64,000 nucleotides of DNA from Bacillus pinisoli. GTDB lineage: Bacteria; Bacillota; Bacilli; Bacillales; SA4. The position numbers and the translations under genes were made by a program. The stretch lies in contig NZ_JAJQKI010000008.1 of assembly GCF_023036475.1 (NCBI RefSeq), forward strand, positions 1 through 64,000, written 5' to 3'. Below are positions 1 to 9,149 of this stretch, piece after piece (within the stretch, counting starts at the first letter, position 1; every line of letters starts with the position of its first letter). The notes beneath the pieces were generated by a model, which was given only the letters and a program-made list of their open reading frames with translations, was not told the DNA's origin and did no database searches.

Positions 1-44
1 ACTCTTTGGTAGAGGTTTCTTTAGGATTGAAAGGTGTTGAGTAT

Positions 45-965
45 ATGGTTGAAGATATGATTGAGGTAGACGGATTAGTCAAACGGTATGAAAAGCACAC
101 CGCGGTAAGTGGTGTGACATTCAAAGTGAAAGCAGGAGAGGTTTTCGGTTTACTTGGACCGAATGGTGCCGGTAAAACCACAACGATTGAAATGCTGGTG
201 GGTCTTCGAAAGCCCGATGAAGGGACGGCTCGACTGGCTGGATTTGATATTCGGAAAGAGATTGGTAAAGTAAAAGAAGTAATTGGGATTCAGCTTCAAT
301 CTACCTCATTATTTGAATTATTAACAATCCAAGAAATTATGGAGATGTATGCAAGCTTTTATCCAAGTCATGTATCAATACCAGGAATAATAGAAGAAGT
401 GTTATTAACAGAAAAGAAAAAGGCACGCATTAAAACCTTATCTGGTGGCCAGAAACAGCGATTAGCCATTGCACTCGCATTAATTCATGACCCTAAAATT
501 GTTTTTCTCGACGAACCAACAACAGGCTTAGATCCCCAAGCAAGAAGAACATTATGGGATATTATTGAAAACCTGAAAGCAAAAGGTAAAACGGTTGTGC
601 TTTCCACGCATTATATGGATGAAGCACATGTGCTATGTGATCGAATTGCTATTATGGACCAAGGTAAGTTAATAGCGCTTGATACACCTGCTACGTTAGT
701 GAAAAATCTTCAATCAGATAGTGCGGTGGAATTTTCACTTTTACATAATGAAGATGTTTCTTTTTTACATTCATTACAAGGAGTAAAGCAAGTGAGCAAT
801 CGAAATGAACGATATGTTTTATACACAGATTCCATTCAGCTAACGTTAACGGATTTAATTCAACAAGCATCGAATCAAAACATCAATCTCCAAGATCTTC
901 AGACGAGAACTTCAACATTAGAGGATGTATTTATTCATATGACAGGAAGGAGTCTACGAGAATGA
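45..965 (+). CDS. ABC transporter ATP-binding protein (ABC-2 exporter)
   Basis: ATPase subunit of an ABC-2 type exporter, acting on the cytoplasmic face of the membrane with the permease encoded next. Visible motifs are Walker A GPNGAGKTT (about residues 38-46), signature LSGGQ (132-136), Walker B IVFLDEP (about 152-158) and an H-loop histidine in STHYMDEA. The ATG at 45 is chosen over an upstream in-frame TTG because AAAGGTG lies about 8 bases before it. The length (306 aa) is normal for drug/antibiotic or lipid exporters of this class. The stop overlaps the permease start by 4 bases (ATGA), indicating translational coupling. Substrate cannot be read from the sequence. Confidence 0.93.
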   Translation: MVEDMIEVDGLVKRYEKHTAVSGVTFKVKAGEVFGLLGPNGAGKTTTIEMLVGLRKPDEGTARLAGFDIRKEIGKVKEVIGIQLQSTSLFELLTIQEIMEMYASFYPSHVSIPGIIEEVLLTEKKKARIKTLSGGQKQRLAIALALIHDPKIVFLDEPTTGLDPQARRTLWDIIENLKAKGKTVVLSTHYMDEAHVLCDRIAIMDQGKLIALDTPATLVKNLQSDSAVEFSLLHNEDVSFLHSLQGVKQVSNRNERYVLYTDSIQLTLTDLIQQASNQNINLQDLQTRTSTLEDVFIHMTGRSLRE

Positions 966-2062
966 AGGCATACTGGCAACTAACATTAGCCCAACTCCGA
1001 ATCTTTTCACGCAATCGCCAAGTACTCTTCTTCACACTGCTGTTTCCGCTAATTCTGATGATTGCATTAGGAACATTTGTCGGTTCGGGTGGTGGCGTCT
1101 CCATCTCACTTTCGATTGTAAATGAAGATGATACGAGTGCTTCAAAAGAGCTTGTCTCTCTATTTAAAGAAAATGAAGCGATGACTGTCGATGAATCTGA
1201 TGATCTAAAGGCAGCGCTTGACCGACTAGAAAAAGGCGATGTACAAATTGTCATGGTACTTCCAAAAGGCTATGGAGATTCCATATCGACTAGAACTGAA
1301 CAGGATCCCGCCTATACATTACCTGTTTACTATAACGAAACCAATATGTCTGCTTCACAGATCGGGCTCGCCGTCGTGAATGCAACTATTGATCAATGGA
1401 GTAAGAAAGAGACCAACTATACTCCAATAGTTGATATTGAATCTAAAGGGGTCCGTGCACTAGACATTGGATACATTGACTTTCTAGTACCAGGTATTGT
1501 CGCCATGATGATTATGAGTAACAACATGAATGGTGTTGCTGGTCAAATCTCAGCTTGGCGAGAACGAGGTATTTTGAGAAGAATGCAAGGTACAAGACTA
1601 AAAGCCTCAACATTTATCGCAGCTCAAATTACGGCAAGACTCTTATTAAACGGATTGCAAGCTTTACTCGTTTTACTCATTGCTAACTTAGTCTTTGGTG
1701 TCAATGTGAGTGGCTCGTGGTTGGTGTTAATTGGATTTGTCATTTTAGGAACATTGGCTTTCATGGCACTTGGGTTTATCATTGCAGGCATTGCAAAGAA
1801 TCCTGAAAGTGCTGGACCGATTGCCGGGTTTGCAACATTTCCGATGCTCTTTTTAGGTGGCGTCTTTTTCCCTATTAGCAATATGCCAGACTTTCTCCAA
1901 CCTATTGTGAAAATTTTACCTATTGCTCATTTAAGCACAGCTCTTCGTGAAACGATGAATGTGGGGACATCTTTAACTGGACTTTGGGTGGAAGGACTCA
2001 TTCTTAGTGGGTGGGCTATTGTTGCCTTCTTTATTGCCAGTCGTACTTTTAAATGGGAATAA
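962..2062 (+). CDS. ABC-2 type transporter permease
   Basis: Membrane subunit of the exporter whose ATPase lies immediately upstream with a 4-base overlap. The 366-aa protein has one N-terminal membrane segment (about residues 22-42), an extracellular loop of about 130 residues, and then a cluster of about five hydrophobic segments to the C-terminus. This is the ABC2_membrane/YhgE-like architecture of drug or antibiotic exporters. The substrate is unknown. No terminator is obvious directly after the gene. Confidence 0.92.
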   Translation: MKAYWQLTLAQLRIFSRNRQVLFFTLLFPLILMIALGTFVGSGGGVSISLSIVNEDDTSASKELVSLFKENEAMTVDESDDLKAALDRLEKGDVQIVMVLPKGYGDSISTRTEQDPAYTLPVYYNETNMSASQIGLAVVNATIDQWSKKETNYTPIVDIESKGVRALDIGYIDFLVPGIVAMMIMSNNMNGVAGQISAWRERGILRRMQGTRLKASTFIAAQITARLLLNGLQALLVLLIANLVFGVNVSGSWLVLIGFVILGTLAFMALGFIIAGIAKNPESAGPIAGFATFPMLFLGGVFFPISNMPDFLQPIVKILPIAHLSTALRETMNVGTSLTGLWVEGLILSGWAIVAFFIASRTFKWE

Positions 2063-2209
2063 GGTATGGTTGACAGCTGACTGGAAAATAACTGAAAGGA
2101 CGTTCCAGTCACGGTACGTAACTGGAAGACAATCAATAAACTTGTAGTGATGTCAAAGGAAATGTAAAGTTAGGATTTTAAAGAACAAGTCTAACAAACG
2201 GTGATAAAC

Positions 2210-2917
2210 ATGATACATACCTTCAAAGATGAAACGATACGTTTTGAAATCAAGTATAAAAACAGAGGTACTATTGGAATCTCAATAGATGGCTATGGAA
2301 ATATTGAAGTTCTTGCTCCAAAGAAGACACCTAATCATCGTGTCATTGAGGTGTTAGAGGCAAATTGGGATCTTATCCAAAACAAAGTAATGGAAATAGA
2401 GGAACGGCTGAACGGACCTCAGGAAAAAGTATATGAAAATGATGAGAATTTTCTATATCTAGGTAAGACCTATCCTATAAAAATTACGCAAGATTCAAGT
2501 ACACCAAAAGACCGGGTAGAGTTTCAGGTAGAATCGTTGCATATCTATGTGAGGCAGCTTGATGATGAAACAATCAAACAAGCATTGAAGAAATTCTATT
2601 ACCAGCAATGTAAGGCTTTAGTGGAGGAGAGAATCTCTTTCCATCAACCGAACTTCAAATCCAAACCACGGTCTGTACGTATTATTGACAGTACAACCAA
2701 ATGGGGAACCTGTGATTCTAATCTCCAATTAACCTTTAACTGGAAACTAGCAATGGCTCCACTTGAAGTCATCGATTATGTAGTCGTTCATGAAATGTGT
2801 CATATGGTTCATTTAAACCATGACCGTTCCTTTTGGCGTCTTGTTGGGAAGATCATGCCTGACTATAAAGAGAAAGAGGCTTGGTTGGGAATGTCTAGTT
2901 GGAGGATGACGGTTTAG
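2210..2917 (+). CDS. YgjP-like metallopeptidase domain protein (DUF45)
   Basis: Predicted zinc metallopeptidase of the YgjP/DUF45 (M48-like, SprT-like) family. The zinc-binding helix is visible as VVHEMCHMVHLNHDRSFW (HExxH with a later H), preceded by the family-typical segment around KWGTCDSNLQLTFNWKL. Length (about 235 aa) fits the family. A GTG at 2201 is in frame, but GGTGAT sits just before the ATG at 2210, so that start is preferred. The gene is monocistronic; a Bacillus-type hairpin repeat follows. The physiological substrate of this family is not established, so the function is by family only. Confidence 0.85.
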   Translation: MIHTFKDETIRFEIKYKNRGTIGISIDGYGNIEVLAPKKTPNHRVIEVLEANWDLIQNKVMEIEERLNGPQEKVYENDENFLYLGKTYPIKITQDSSTPKDRVEFQVESLHIYVRQLDDETIKQALKKFYYQQCKALVEERISFHQPNFKSKPRSVRIIDSTTKWGTCDSNLQLTFNWKLAMAPLEVIDYVVVHEMCHMVHLNHDRSFWRLVGKIMPDYKEKEAWLGMSSWRMTV

Positions 2918-2984
2918 TTTTATTAAATATGTAAGAAAGTATAAATTTCTATTGTTCTTTTCTAACGATTTTGTGTAGTAATCC

Positions 2985-3105
2985 AGCTCCAGCGCCCAGC
3001 CCCTCGAGGTCAAATAACCCTATGACAAATAAAAGGAAAAACCACCTTTTCTTTGTCATAGGAACATTTGCTTGTCGGAGCTAAACGGGGCGCTTGCGCC
3101 TTTTG
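2985..3105. repeat. Bacillus-type dispersed hairpin repeat
   Basis: A non-coding stretch opening with CCAGCTCCAGCGCCCAGCCC and closing with GGGGCGCTTGCGCCTTTT. These edges resemble a repeat scattered through Bacillaceae genomes (recalled pattern, not searched). In the middle are perfect 11-base arms, CCTATGACAAA (3019-3029) and TTTGTCATAGG (3052-3062). The closing GGCGC/GCGCC-TTTT could terminate transcription of the metallopeptidase gene. Confidence 0.6.
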
Positions 3106-3165
3106 ATCTTGGAAATGAACGAATGGTTGATAGATATATTACTGAAAAGGAATAGAAAATAGAAA

Positions 3166-3199
3166 AGGGTACCCCAGTAAAATTTTACTAAGGTACCCT
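3166..3199 (-). terminator. Terminator of the ABC-F gene
   Basis: Perfect stem AGGGTACC/GGTACCCT with an additional internal palindrome (AGTAAAATTTTACT). Read on the minus strand it is followed by TTTTC, directly downstream of the minus-strand ABC-F stop codon. Confidence 0.75.
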
Positions 3200-3210
3200 A
3201 TAATCTTTAT

Positions 3211-4764
3211 TTAAAACACTTTCGTAGTCCAATCCTCACAATTCCAAATATCAGTCGCAATTTCACGATAGAAATCAGGTTCGTGTGATACCATCAAGAT
3301 ACTACCGCGATATTCCTGTAAAGCACGCTTCAATTCTTCTTTTGCATCCACATCCAAGTGATTGGTAGGTTCGTCTAGAATTAATAAATTCGTTTCTGTG
3401 TTTAGAATTTTACACAATCTAACTTTGGCTTTTTCACCACCAGAAAGGACTTCGATTTTACTTTCAATATGCTTCGTCGTTAATCCACATTTTGCAAGAG
3501 CAGCACGGACTTCAGCCTGATTCATACCTGGGAACTCACTCCAAATTTCTTCAATACAAGTGTTGTAGTTGGACTGTTTAACTTCCTGCTCGAAGTACCC
3601 AATGTATTGGTACTCACCACGTTCCACTTTACCCGAAATTGGATTAATCAACCCAAGAATACTTTTTAAAAGAGTAGACTTTCCAATACCGTTTGCACCC
3701 ACAAAGGCAATTTTTTGTCCGCGTTCCATTTTCAAATTTAGTGGGCGAGAAAGTGGATCATTGTATCCAATAACTAGATTCTCTGTCTCGAAAATCCAAC
3801 GACTAGCTGCGCGAGCTTCTTTGAATTTAAACTCAGGTTTTGGCTTTTCTTTCCCTAATTCGATAACTTCCATTTTGTCCAGCTTCTTCTGACGAGACAT
3901 CGCCATATTCCGAGTTGCAACACTTGCCTTGTTACGAGCAACGAAATCTTTCAAATCAGCAATTTCTTGTTGTTGACGCTTGTAAGCAGACTCTAGCTGT
4001 TGCTTCTTCATTTCATATACTTTTAAGAAGTTATCATAGTCACCAACATATCGATTCAGCTCTTGGTTTTCCATATGATAAATCAAGTTAACAACATTGT
4101 TCAAAAATGGAATATCATGTGAAATCAAGATAAATGCATTCTCATATTCCTGTAAATATCGCTTCAACCACTCAATATGTTGTTCATCTAAATAGTTTGT
4201 TGGTTCGTCTAATAATAGGATTTCAGGTTTTTCTAGCAAGAGCTTAGCTAGCAAAACTTTAGTACGTTGCCCACCGCTAAGATCATCTACATCTCGATCG
4301 AGTCCAACATCGTCTAATCCTAGACCACGAGCAACTTCCTCAACTTTTGAATTAATTAGATAGAAGTCATTACTATCTAACGTTTCTTGTAGCTCTCCAA
4401 CTTCTTCGAGTAACGCATCGATATCAGCACCTTCATCACCCATCTTTGCATAAAGTTCATTAATTTCTGCTTCAGCATCAAAAAGATATTGAAAAGCAGT
4501 ACTCAAGGCTTCACGCATCGTAGTACCTTTTTGAAGTACAGCATGCTGATCTAAATAACCAACACGAACCTTACGTGACCATTCCACTTTCCCCTCGTCG
4601 GGTTGTAGTTTCCCAGTGACAATATTCATGAAAGTAGACTTACCTTCACCATTTGCCCCAACTAGTCCAACATGTTCGCCTTTTAAAAGCCTGAAAGACA
4701 CATCATTAAAAATGGCACGATCACCGAAACCATGACTTAAACCTTGTACATTTAATACGCTCAT
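3211..4764 (-). CDS. yfmM: ABC-F family ATPase, YfmM type
   Basis: Soluble twin-ATPase of the ABC-F group, which act on ribosomes rather than as transporters. Two nucleotide-binding domains are visible: Walker A GANGEGKST (residues 36-44) with LSGGQRTK and LLLDEPTNYLDEQH, and a second Walker A GANGIGKST (about 350) with LSGGEKAK and LLILDEPTNHLD. A charged linker joins them (about 245-300). The 517-aa length and the opening residues MSVLNVQGLSHGFGDRAIF match B. subtilis YfmM as I remember it. It is followed by its own terminator and not part of an operon. ABC-F members can be housekeeping or antibiotic-protection factors; nothing here points to resistance specifically. Confidence 0.9.
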   Translation of the reverse strand: MSVLNVQGLSHGFGDRAIFNDVSFRLLKGEHVGLVGANGEGKSTFMNIVTGKLQPDEGKVEWSRKVRVGYLDQHAVLQKGTTMREALSTAFQYLFDAEAEINELYAKMGDEGADIDALLEEVGELQETLDSNDFYLINSKVEEVARGLGLDDVGLDRDVDDLSGGQRTKVLLAKLLLEKPEILLLDEPTNYLDEQHIEWLKRYLQEYENAFILISHDIPFLNNVVNLIYHMENQELNRYVGDYDNFLKVYEMKKQQLESAYKRQQQEIADLKDFVARNKASVATRNMAMSRQKKLDKMEVIELGKEKPKPEFKFKEARAASRWIFETENLVIGYNDPLSRPLNLKMERGQKIAFVGANGIGKSTLLKSILGLINPISGKVERGEYQYIGYFEQEVKQSNYNTCIEEIWSEFPGMNQAEVRAALAKCGLTTKHIESKIEVLSGGEKAKVRLCKILNTETNLLILDEPTNHLDVDAKEELKRALQEYRGSILMVSHEPDFYREIATDIWNCEDWTTKVF

Positions 4765-4980
4765 TTTTTTACCCCTTATCTAATTTCACTTGTCCTATGT
4801 GGATATCTTACTAGATTTAGACTAAATTCTCTATCTTATTTTCTTGGCAAATTCTATGAACTTGTGGGTGAAAGCAGGGGGAACAGTTCGAGTACCGAGC
4901 GGACGGTTCTACTGGTTAAGGCTCTATCGGAATTTCAAATGCCGTTCAATGGCTAATGAATAATAAAATAAAGTAATGAA

Positions 4981-5017
4981 ACAAGACAACACCTACTAGG
5001 GAGTTGTCTTGTTTTTC
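4981..5017. terminator. Bidirectional terminator
   Basis: Arms ACAAGACAAC (4981-4990) and GTTGTCTTGT (5003-5012) followed by TTTTT on the plus strand. It lies just beyond the stop codon of the minus-strand TspO-like gene and probably serves it. The rest of 4765-5031 shows no gene. Confidence 0.7.
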
Positions 5018-5031
5018 CTTAATACTATTAT

Positions 5032-5763
5032 TTATTTACTTCTCATGCTCTTAACTGTATAGAGAAGGGTGAACAAGAAAATGAACCCAGCAAGTATAAA
5101 AGAAAGGTTTGCATAATTTAAATGGTCCCCTGCATGCTCAACACCAATGCCAATAAACGCCCATACAAACACAAGTGGAAATAGGTAATCTTCTTTGGAT
5201 AACGTAAATGAAATAGCTAGAATGGTAGCCACTATGAGTTCAAGATATCCCCAAGTTAATGAAGATATTCCAAATACATTCCAATTTATATCAGTTAAAT
5301 AATAGGTGATATTAATAATCGTTGCAATGGAGATCCAACCAAGATAAATGGAAAATGGAGCTAAATCAATTAGAGCAGGTTCCGTAACCTTTATTTTTCT
5401 ATAAAGAGCAATTAAAGTGGCTAATAAGCAGACCATGATCATAACGGAAAGACCAAAATAATTGTAATGCCACGCAAAAATCCATGAAGAATTTAATATA
5501 CAACTTAATATAAATAACCAACTTGTGTTTTGATATAATGGCAAGTTTCTTCTGCTCTTAGTTATTTGCCGGATGATCCATATGGCGAGTAACCCATAAA
5601 TGACAGACCAAATCGAGAAAACATAACCTGCAGGAGTAATGAAAAGATCCAGTCGATCACTGATTTCCTTTGTAGTCTGGTCATTTAATGGAAGGGTAAC
5701 CGCTAAAGTATTCACAATAATGACAAGAATAAAAGCGATGATATTCAATATAAGTTTCAGCAA
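5032..5763 (-). CDS. TspO/MBR-like tryptophan-rich membrane protein
   Basis: Integral membrane protein of 243 aa with about seven hydrophobic segments and many Trp/Tyr residues. The segment TPAGYVFSIWSVIYGLLAIW near residues 43-62 resembles the start of the TspO/MBR (peripheral benzodiazepine receptor-like) fold, which binds porphyrins or other hydrophobic ligands. It is longer than classical TspO (about 160 aa), as in the extended tryptophan-rich sensory protein group. The ATG is preceded by an AGAGGAG-like site on the minus strand. The gene stands alone; the ligand is unknown. Confidence 0.75.
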   Translation of the reverse strand: MLKLILNIIAFILVIIVNTLAVTLPLNDQTTKEISDRLDLFITPAGYVFSIWSVIYGLLAIWIIRQITKSRRNLPLYQNTSWLFILSCILNSSWIFAWHYNYFGLSVMIMVCLLATLIALYRKIKVTEPALIDLAPFSIYLGWISIATIINITYYLTDINWNVFGISSLTWGYLELIVATILAISFTLSKEDYLFPLVFVWAFIGIGVEHAGDHLNYANLSFILAGFIFLFTLLYTVKSMRSK

Positions 5764-5806
5764 TATAAAAGACTCCTCTTTACTATATTATATAAGGGCA
5801 ATAGGT

Positions 5807-5846
5807 ACAGGGACTTTGTCCTTTCCAATTAGAACAAAGTCCCTGT
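5807..5846. repeat. Hairpin repeat, copy 1 (GGGAC...GTCCC family)
   Basis: Perfect inverted repeat ACAGGGACTTTGT / ACAAAGTCCCTGT in the gap between two minus-strand genes. Related hairpins occur at 7208-7253, 8804-8849 and 12568-12623, all with the core ACTTTGTCC/GGACAAAGT or a variant, marking a dispersed REP-like family. Confidence 0.7.
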
Positions 5847-5868
5847 CCCCTTGAATCTTAAAACGAAA

Positions 5869-6999
5869 TTATTTTGTTATTTTAAGGAAAGTATCATCCT
5901 CAACAGTTGCCGTGTTTTTCCCATCGTATTGATCCCACTCATAGGTATTTCCCTGCATTTCACCAATTCTTATATTAGTAGTTTTGGCTGAAGCTGTTAC
6001 ATTTGGTGTGGTCGAAATTCTACCGTTTTTACCCATTGTAAGCTCTGTAGGTGGATTAAATGCATAGGAATGAAAATACCAATTTTTAATCATGTTGTGC
6101 CTGGCTGTCTGATTTGTCGATGGTATATAATCTGGACGAAGGATCGAGAAGGCTGTTAAAGTTTCTAGCTCTGGATTGCTATCGGCGCCCCATGTATCTG
6201 AAAGTGTTGATGACTTATATTGCTCGAAGACGACCCCTTTGGCTTTTAACTCTTTTACATAACTATTAACGGTTGCTCCTGTTGAGCTCCCATTTAAGTA
6301 ACTCTTACTTCCACTCGTCCAGTACGGGTCTAGTAATGCTACTCTGTTTGGTAATAGATTGCTCTGGAGATTCCCGGCATCTACTTGGTCACTAACCAAT
6401 TTCACTAGTCGAACAGCCATTTGATTGCCTAATGAATGTCCAGCAATTCGAATATTACTGCCTTGATAACCTGAAAGCGCTTCTGTAAAGGATGCATAAA
6501 ATAATTCTCCAGCACTTACGGTTGGCATATTGTCTGTTCTATAAAAACCATATATATCCTTCCAACGCATTCCTACAGATGTAGAAGCGGACCAAATCTT
6601 ATTTTCCGCGGAGGCAACGAAACTTTCGTCTGAAAGCTGATTCCAATAGAAGATTCCAATATTCCACCCTGCATCAACCCATGCATCTCCAAAATTAATG
6701 TTCAAGCCATAGGTTGAGTCGTTATTTTTCCCATTGAAGTTTTCTCTAAATAAAGAACTCGTTGTACCGGGCTGCCAGCCATGAACATAAATAAAGGTTG
6801 GCTTACTCGGATCAAAATAAGGATTGCTTTGACCTGAGACGAATTTTTCCGAGACATTCCCTTTACCATACCAATAAATTCCCGTATCAAGGGTCTTCCC
6901 ATCATACGTACTGGCAGCGCTTGCAGAATTAACAAAGCTTAAACTACTTAAAAGAAATAGTAATACTAAACTAACCGAGATGAATTTTTTTAACACCAT
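5869..6999 (-). CDS. Secreted lipase-like alpha/beta hydrolase
   Basis: Predicted exported serine hydrolase of 376 aa. A signal peptide is clear: KK near the N-terminus, a hydrophobic core (about residues 8-24), then SASA|AS. The oxyanion region is YVHGWQPG, the nucleophile elbow is GHSLGNQMAV (Ser about 190), and the candidate acid is Asp in ALLDPYW. The catalytic His is less certain; RHNMIKNWYFHSY near residue 320 offers candidates. The layout resembles class 3/pancreatic-type lipase-like proteins annotated as lipase or PE-PPE-like hydrolases in Bacillus. An AGGGGGTAAA ribosome site precedes the ATG. Substrate unknown; probably an extracellular ester. Confidence 0.8.
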   Translation of the reverse strand: MVLKKFISVSLVLLFLLSSLSFVNSASAASTYDGKTLDTGIYWYGKGNVSEKFVSGQSNPYFDPSKPTFIYVHGWQPGTTSSLFRENFNGKNNDSTYGLNINFGDAWVDAGWNIGIFYWNQLSDESFVASAENKIWSASTSVGMRWKDIYGFYRTDNMPTVSAGELFYASFTEALSGYQGSNIRIAGHSLGNQMAVRLVKLVSDQVDAGNLQSNLLPNRVALLDPYWTSGSKSYLNGSSTGATVNSYVKELKAKGVVFEQYKSSTLSDTWGADSNPELETLTAFSILRPDYIPSTNQTARHNMIKNWYFHSYAFNPPTELTMGKNGRISTTPNVTASAKTTNIRIGEMQGNTYEWDQYDGKNTATVEDDTFLKITK

Positions 7000-7207
7000 T
7001 TTACCCCCTAATATATAAATTTGAGAAAAATATACGTATCTTAGAAAATATAATTCTAATAATGGATATGTTGAGTAATTTTAATTATTCAAAAAGACTA
7101 TAGAAGTAAGTAATAAGTCAGAGGAGATCTACCTATGAGCCTAGTAGATTTAAAACCTTGCCATTTAACAAGGACTTACTAGAGAGGACTTTTAATGTAG
7201 GACAGGA

Positions 7208-7253
7208 GGGACAGGTGCTTTGTCCCTTCTTACTGAGACAAGGTCCCTGTCCC
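7208..7253. repeat. Hairpin repeat, copy 2
   Basis: Imperfect inverted repeat: GGGACAGGTGCTTTGTC (7208-7224) pairs with GACAAGGTCCCTGTCCC (7237-7253) with wobble pairs. Same family as 5807-5846. It lies downstream of the minus-strand transporter gene and may terminate it. Confidence 0.65.
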
Positions 7254-7273
7254 CATGGATTCCATGGATTTCC

Positions 7274-8599
7274 TTAGAAAAGTAACAATCCTAGTGATAT
7301 GACGGCTCCACTTACAAATAAGATAACGACACAATATCCCATAATGTCCTTCGCCTTTAAGCCAGCGATTGCCAGTGCCGGAAGAGCCCAGAATGGTTGG
7401 ATTAAATTCGTCCAAGCATCTCCCCAAGCGACAGCCATTGCTGTTTTCGCATAGGATACATCCAGTGCGTCAGCAGCAGCTAACATTACTGGTGCTTGAA
7501 CAGCCCACTGACCTCCACCAGAAGGAACGAAGAAGTTAACGATACCAGCACTTATAAATGTGAATAGAGGGAACGTAAACTCATTAGAGATGGACACAAA
7601 TGCCTCAGACATTACTGCGGCAAGACCTGAAGCTGTCATCATCCCCATAATACCAGCGTAAAACGGGAATTGGATGATAATCCCCCCAGCACCCTTTACA
7701 GCATCAAGCACAGACTCCAAAAATCTTCGAGGAGTACCATGGAATAGAATACCAAGGAATAAGAAAATAAAGTTAACGATATTTAAGTTTAAGTTAAAGC
7801 CACTGTTCACAAAATAGTAAACTAAGAATGCTAAACCTAATAGACCAACTAATAATGAAACGATAAAGCTATTTTCAATCTTTTCAGCAGGAGTCATCGC
7901 TGAATGTTCAATAGTCGCAGCTTGAAAGTTAGATGAACCTTCAAGTAACTCAGGGCTTACGGTAATGGTTTCTTCCTTAGATGGATGCATGAAGCGATTT
8001 AAGACAGGTAAAATTAAGAAAAGGGCTAACACAATGATTACGTTAAAAGTAGCAAAAATTGTTTGACTAGTAGGAATGATGCCAATTAAATCCTGTGAAA
8101 AATGTCCCTCGGTCGCAATCGTAAGTGGAATGGAACCAGAAAATCCACCATGCCACACAACGAATCCACTGTAAGCGCTTGCAATTAATAGCCGGTAATC
8201 GACATTAGAAACCTTTTTTGCAAGCTCCTTTGCAAACAGGGCTCCGATTACAAGTCCAAATCCCCAGTTAATCCAGCTCGCAATAATCGAAATAACCGTA
8301 ACTAAAATGATTGCTTGACCTGGTGATTTTGCTTTAGAAGCCAGAGCGCCAAGCCCTTTCTTAAACAATGGACTGCTTGCCAACACATAACCGGTAACTA
8401 ATACTAACACCATTTGCATCGAGAAGGCTAACAGACTCCAAAAACCGTCACCCCAATACTGAACCATGTTCATTGTTGAGCTTTCCGTAAGCAATAGGCC
8501 AAGCCCGAATACAACAAACGTTAAAATGACAACAAACAAAAACGGATCGGGCAAATAACGCTGCATAATACGATTAAAAAACGAAATAACGACCTTCAC
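7274..8599 (-). CDS. Short-chain fatty acid transporter (AtoE family)
   Basis: Polytopic membrane carrier of 441 aa related to the AtoE/short-chain fatty acid transporter family, expected to import acetoacetate or short-chain fatty acids. It begins VKVVISFFNRIMQRYLPDPF, a typical N-terminus, and has about ten to twelve hydrophobic segments and the conserved stretches NWGFGLVIGALFAKEL, WHGGFSGSIPLTIA and FVPSGGGQWAVQAPVM. The in-frame ATG at 8638 would add 13 residues, but AAGGAGG lies 8 bases before the GTG at 8599, so GTG is the likely start. No metabolic genes are adjacent. Confidence 0.87.
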   Translation of the reverse strand: MKVVISFFNRIMQRYLPDPFLFVVILTFVVFGLGLLLTESSTMNMVQYWGDGFWSLLAFSMQMVLVLVTGYVLASSPLFKKGLGALASKAKSPGQAIILVTVISIIASWINWGFGLVIGALFAKELAKKVSNVDYRLLIASAYSGFVVWHGGFSGSIPLTIATEGHFSQDLIGIIPTSQTIFATFNVIIVLALFLILPVLNRFMHPSKEETITVSPELLEGSSNFQAATIEHSAMTPAEKIENSFIVSLLVGLLGLAFLVYYFVNSGFNLNLNIVNFIFLFLGILFHGTPRRFLESVLDAVKGAGGIIIQFPFYAGIMGMMTASGLAAVMSEAFVSISNEFTFPLFTFISAGIVNFFVPSGGGQWAVQAPVMLAAADALDVSYAKTAMAVAWGDAWTNLIQPFWALPALAIAGLKAKDIMGYCVVILFVSGAVISLGLLLF

Positions 8600-8803
8600 T
8601 TGGAAAACCTCCTTAATAGTAGTTTGTGGTTTGCACATAGATATATTTACTACATTAATTATTGATATCCTTCAAATTGTGATATTAGAAGTATAGAAGA
8701 GGAGAATATTATTCTATTTTGTTGTGATGTTGCCTTCTTTTGCAGTGAGGGTATTGTTACGTTTTCTTGTTGAATAGTTTGTTATGTATATATGTCGACA
8801 GTA

Positions 8804-8849
8804 GGTACAGTTACTTTGTCCTTTCCAATGGGGACAAGTTTCCTGTACC
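8804..8849. repeat. Hairpin repeat, copy 3
   Basis: GGTACAGTTACTTTGTCC (8804-8821) pairs imperfectly with GGACAAGTTTCCTGTACC (8832-8849). Third member of the dispersed hairpin family in this window, lying in the gap upstream of the transporter gene. Confidence 0.65.
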
Positions 8850-8889
8850 CATGGATTTTCAACAAAATCCTCGATTTAAGCGAAAGACT

Positions 8890-9039
8890 ATGTTCAAATT
8901 CATTAATCAAAAAATCGTGTTAATAGATGGAGAGTGGTGAACTCAACTAATGATTGATTATGAGCTGGGTGTATCGGAATATAAGAGATTTATAGTCAAG
9001 CGTATAGACACTGATTATTTTAGTGAAGAGGAACTGTAG
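8890..9039 (+). pseudogene. Possible small gene remnant with in-frame stop
   Basis: An open frame of about 50 codons from ATG 8890 to TAG 9037-9039, interrupted by one TGA at 8938 just after IDGEW. The second half could restart at ATG 8950 and ends in acidic FSEEEL. I see no ribosome site before 8890 and recognise no family. It is either debris of a gene or chance. Apart from this and hairpin copy 3, I see nothing in 8600-9106. Confidence 0.2.
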
Positions 9040-9106
9040 AAGGGAATTATTTCTACTTGTACAAAGTAAGTAGGAGAGCTGTCACTTCCATCGTTTTCCT
9101 AACGTT

Positions 9107-9149
9107 ATAAAACACCAATCCTGATAAAATGAAGGGTGAGGTGTTTTAT
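9107..9149 (+). promoter_or_regulatory. Hairpin covering the ligase ribosome-binding site
   Basis: Perfect 10-base arms ATAAAACACC (9107-9116) and GGTGTTTTAT (9140-9149). The right arm includes part of the GGTGAGGTG ribosome site and ends directly before the ATG at 9150, so the RNA could fold to hide the start. Confidence 0.45.

Noticed and set aside
5807..8849. Spaced hairpins as a CRISPR array
   Set aside because: Units are kilobases apart, not identical, and no cas genes are present.
8890..9039. Recoded TGA (read as Trp or Sec)
   Set aside because: No ribosome site, no family, no SECIS-like structure seen; a remnant is the simpler explanation.
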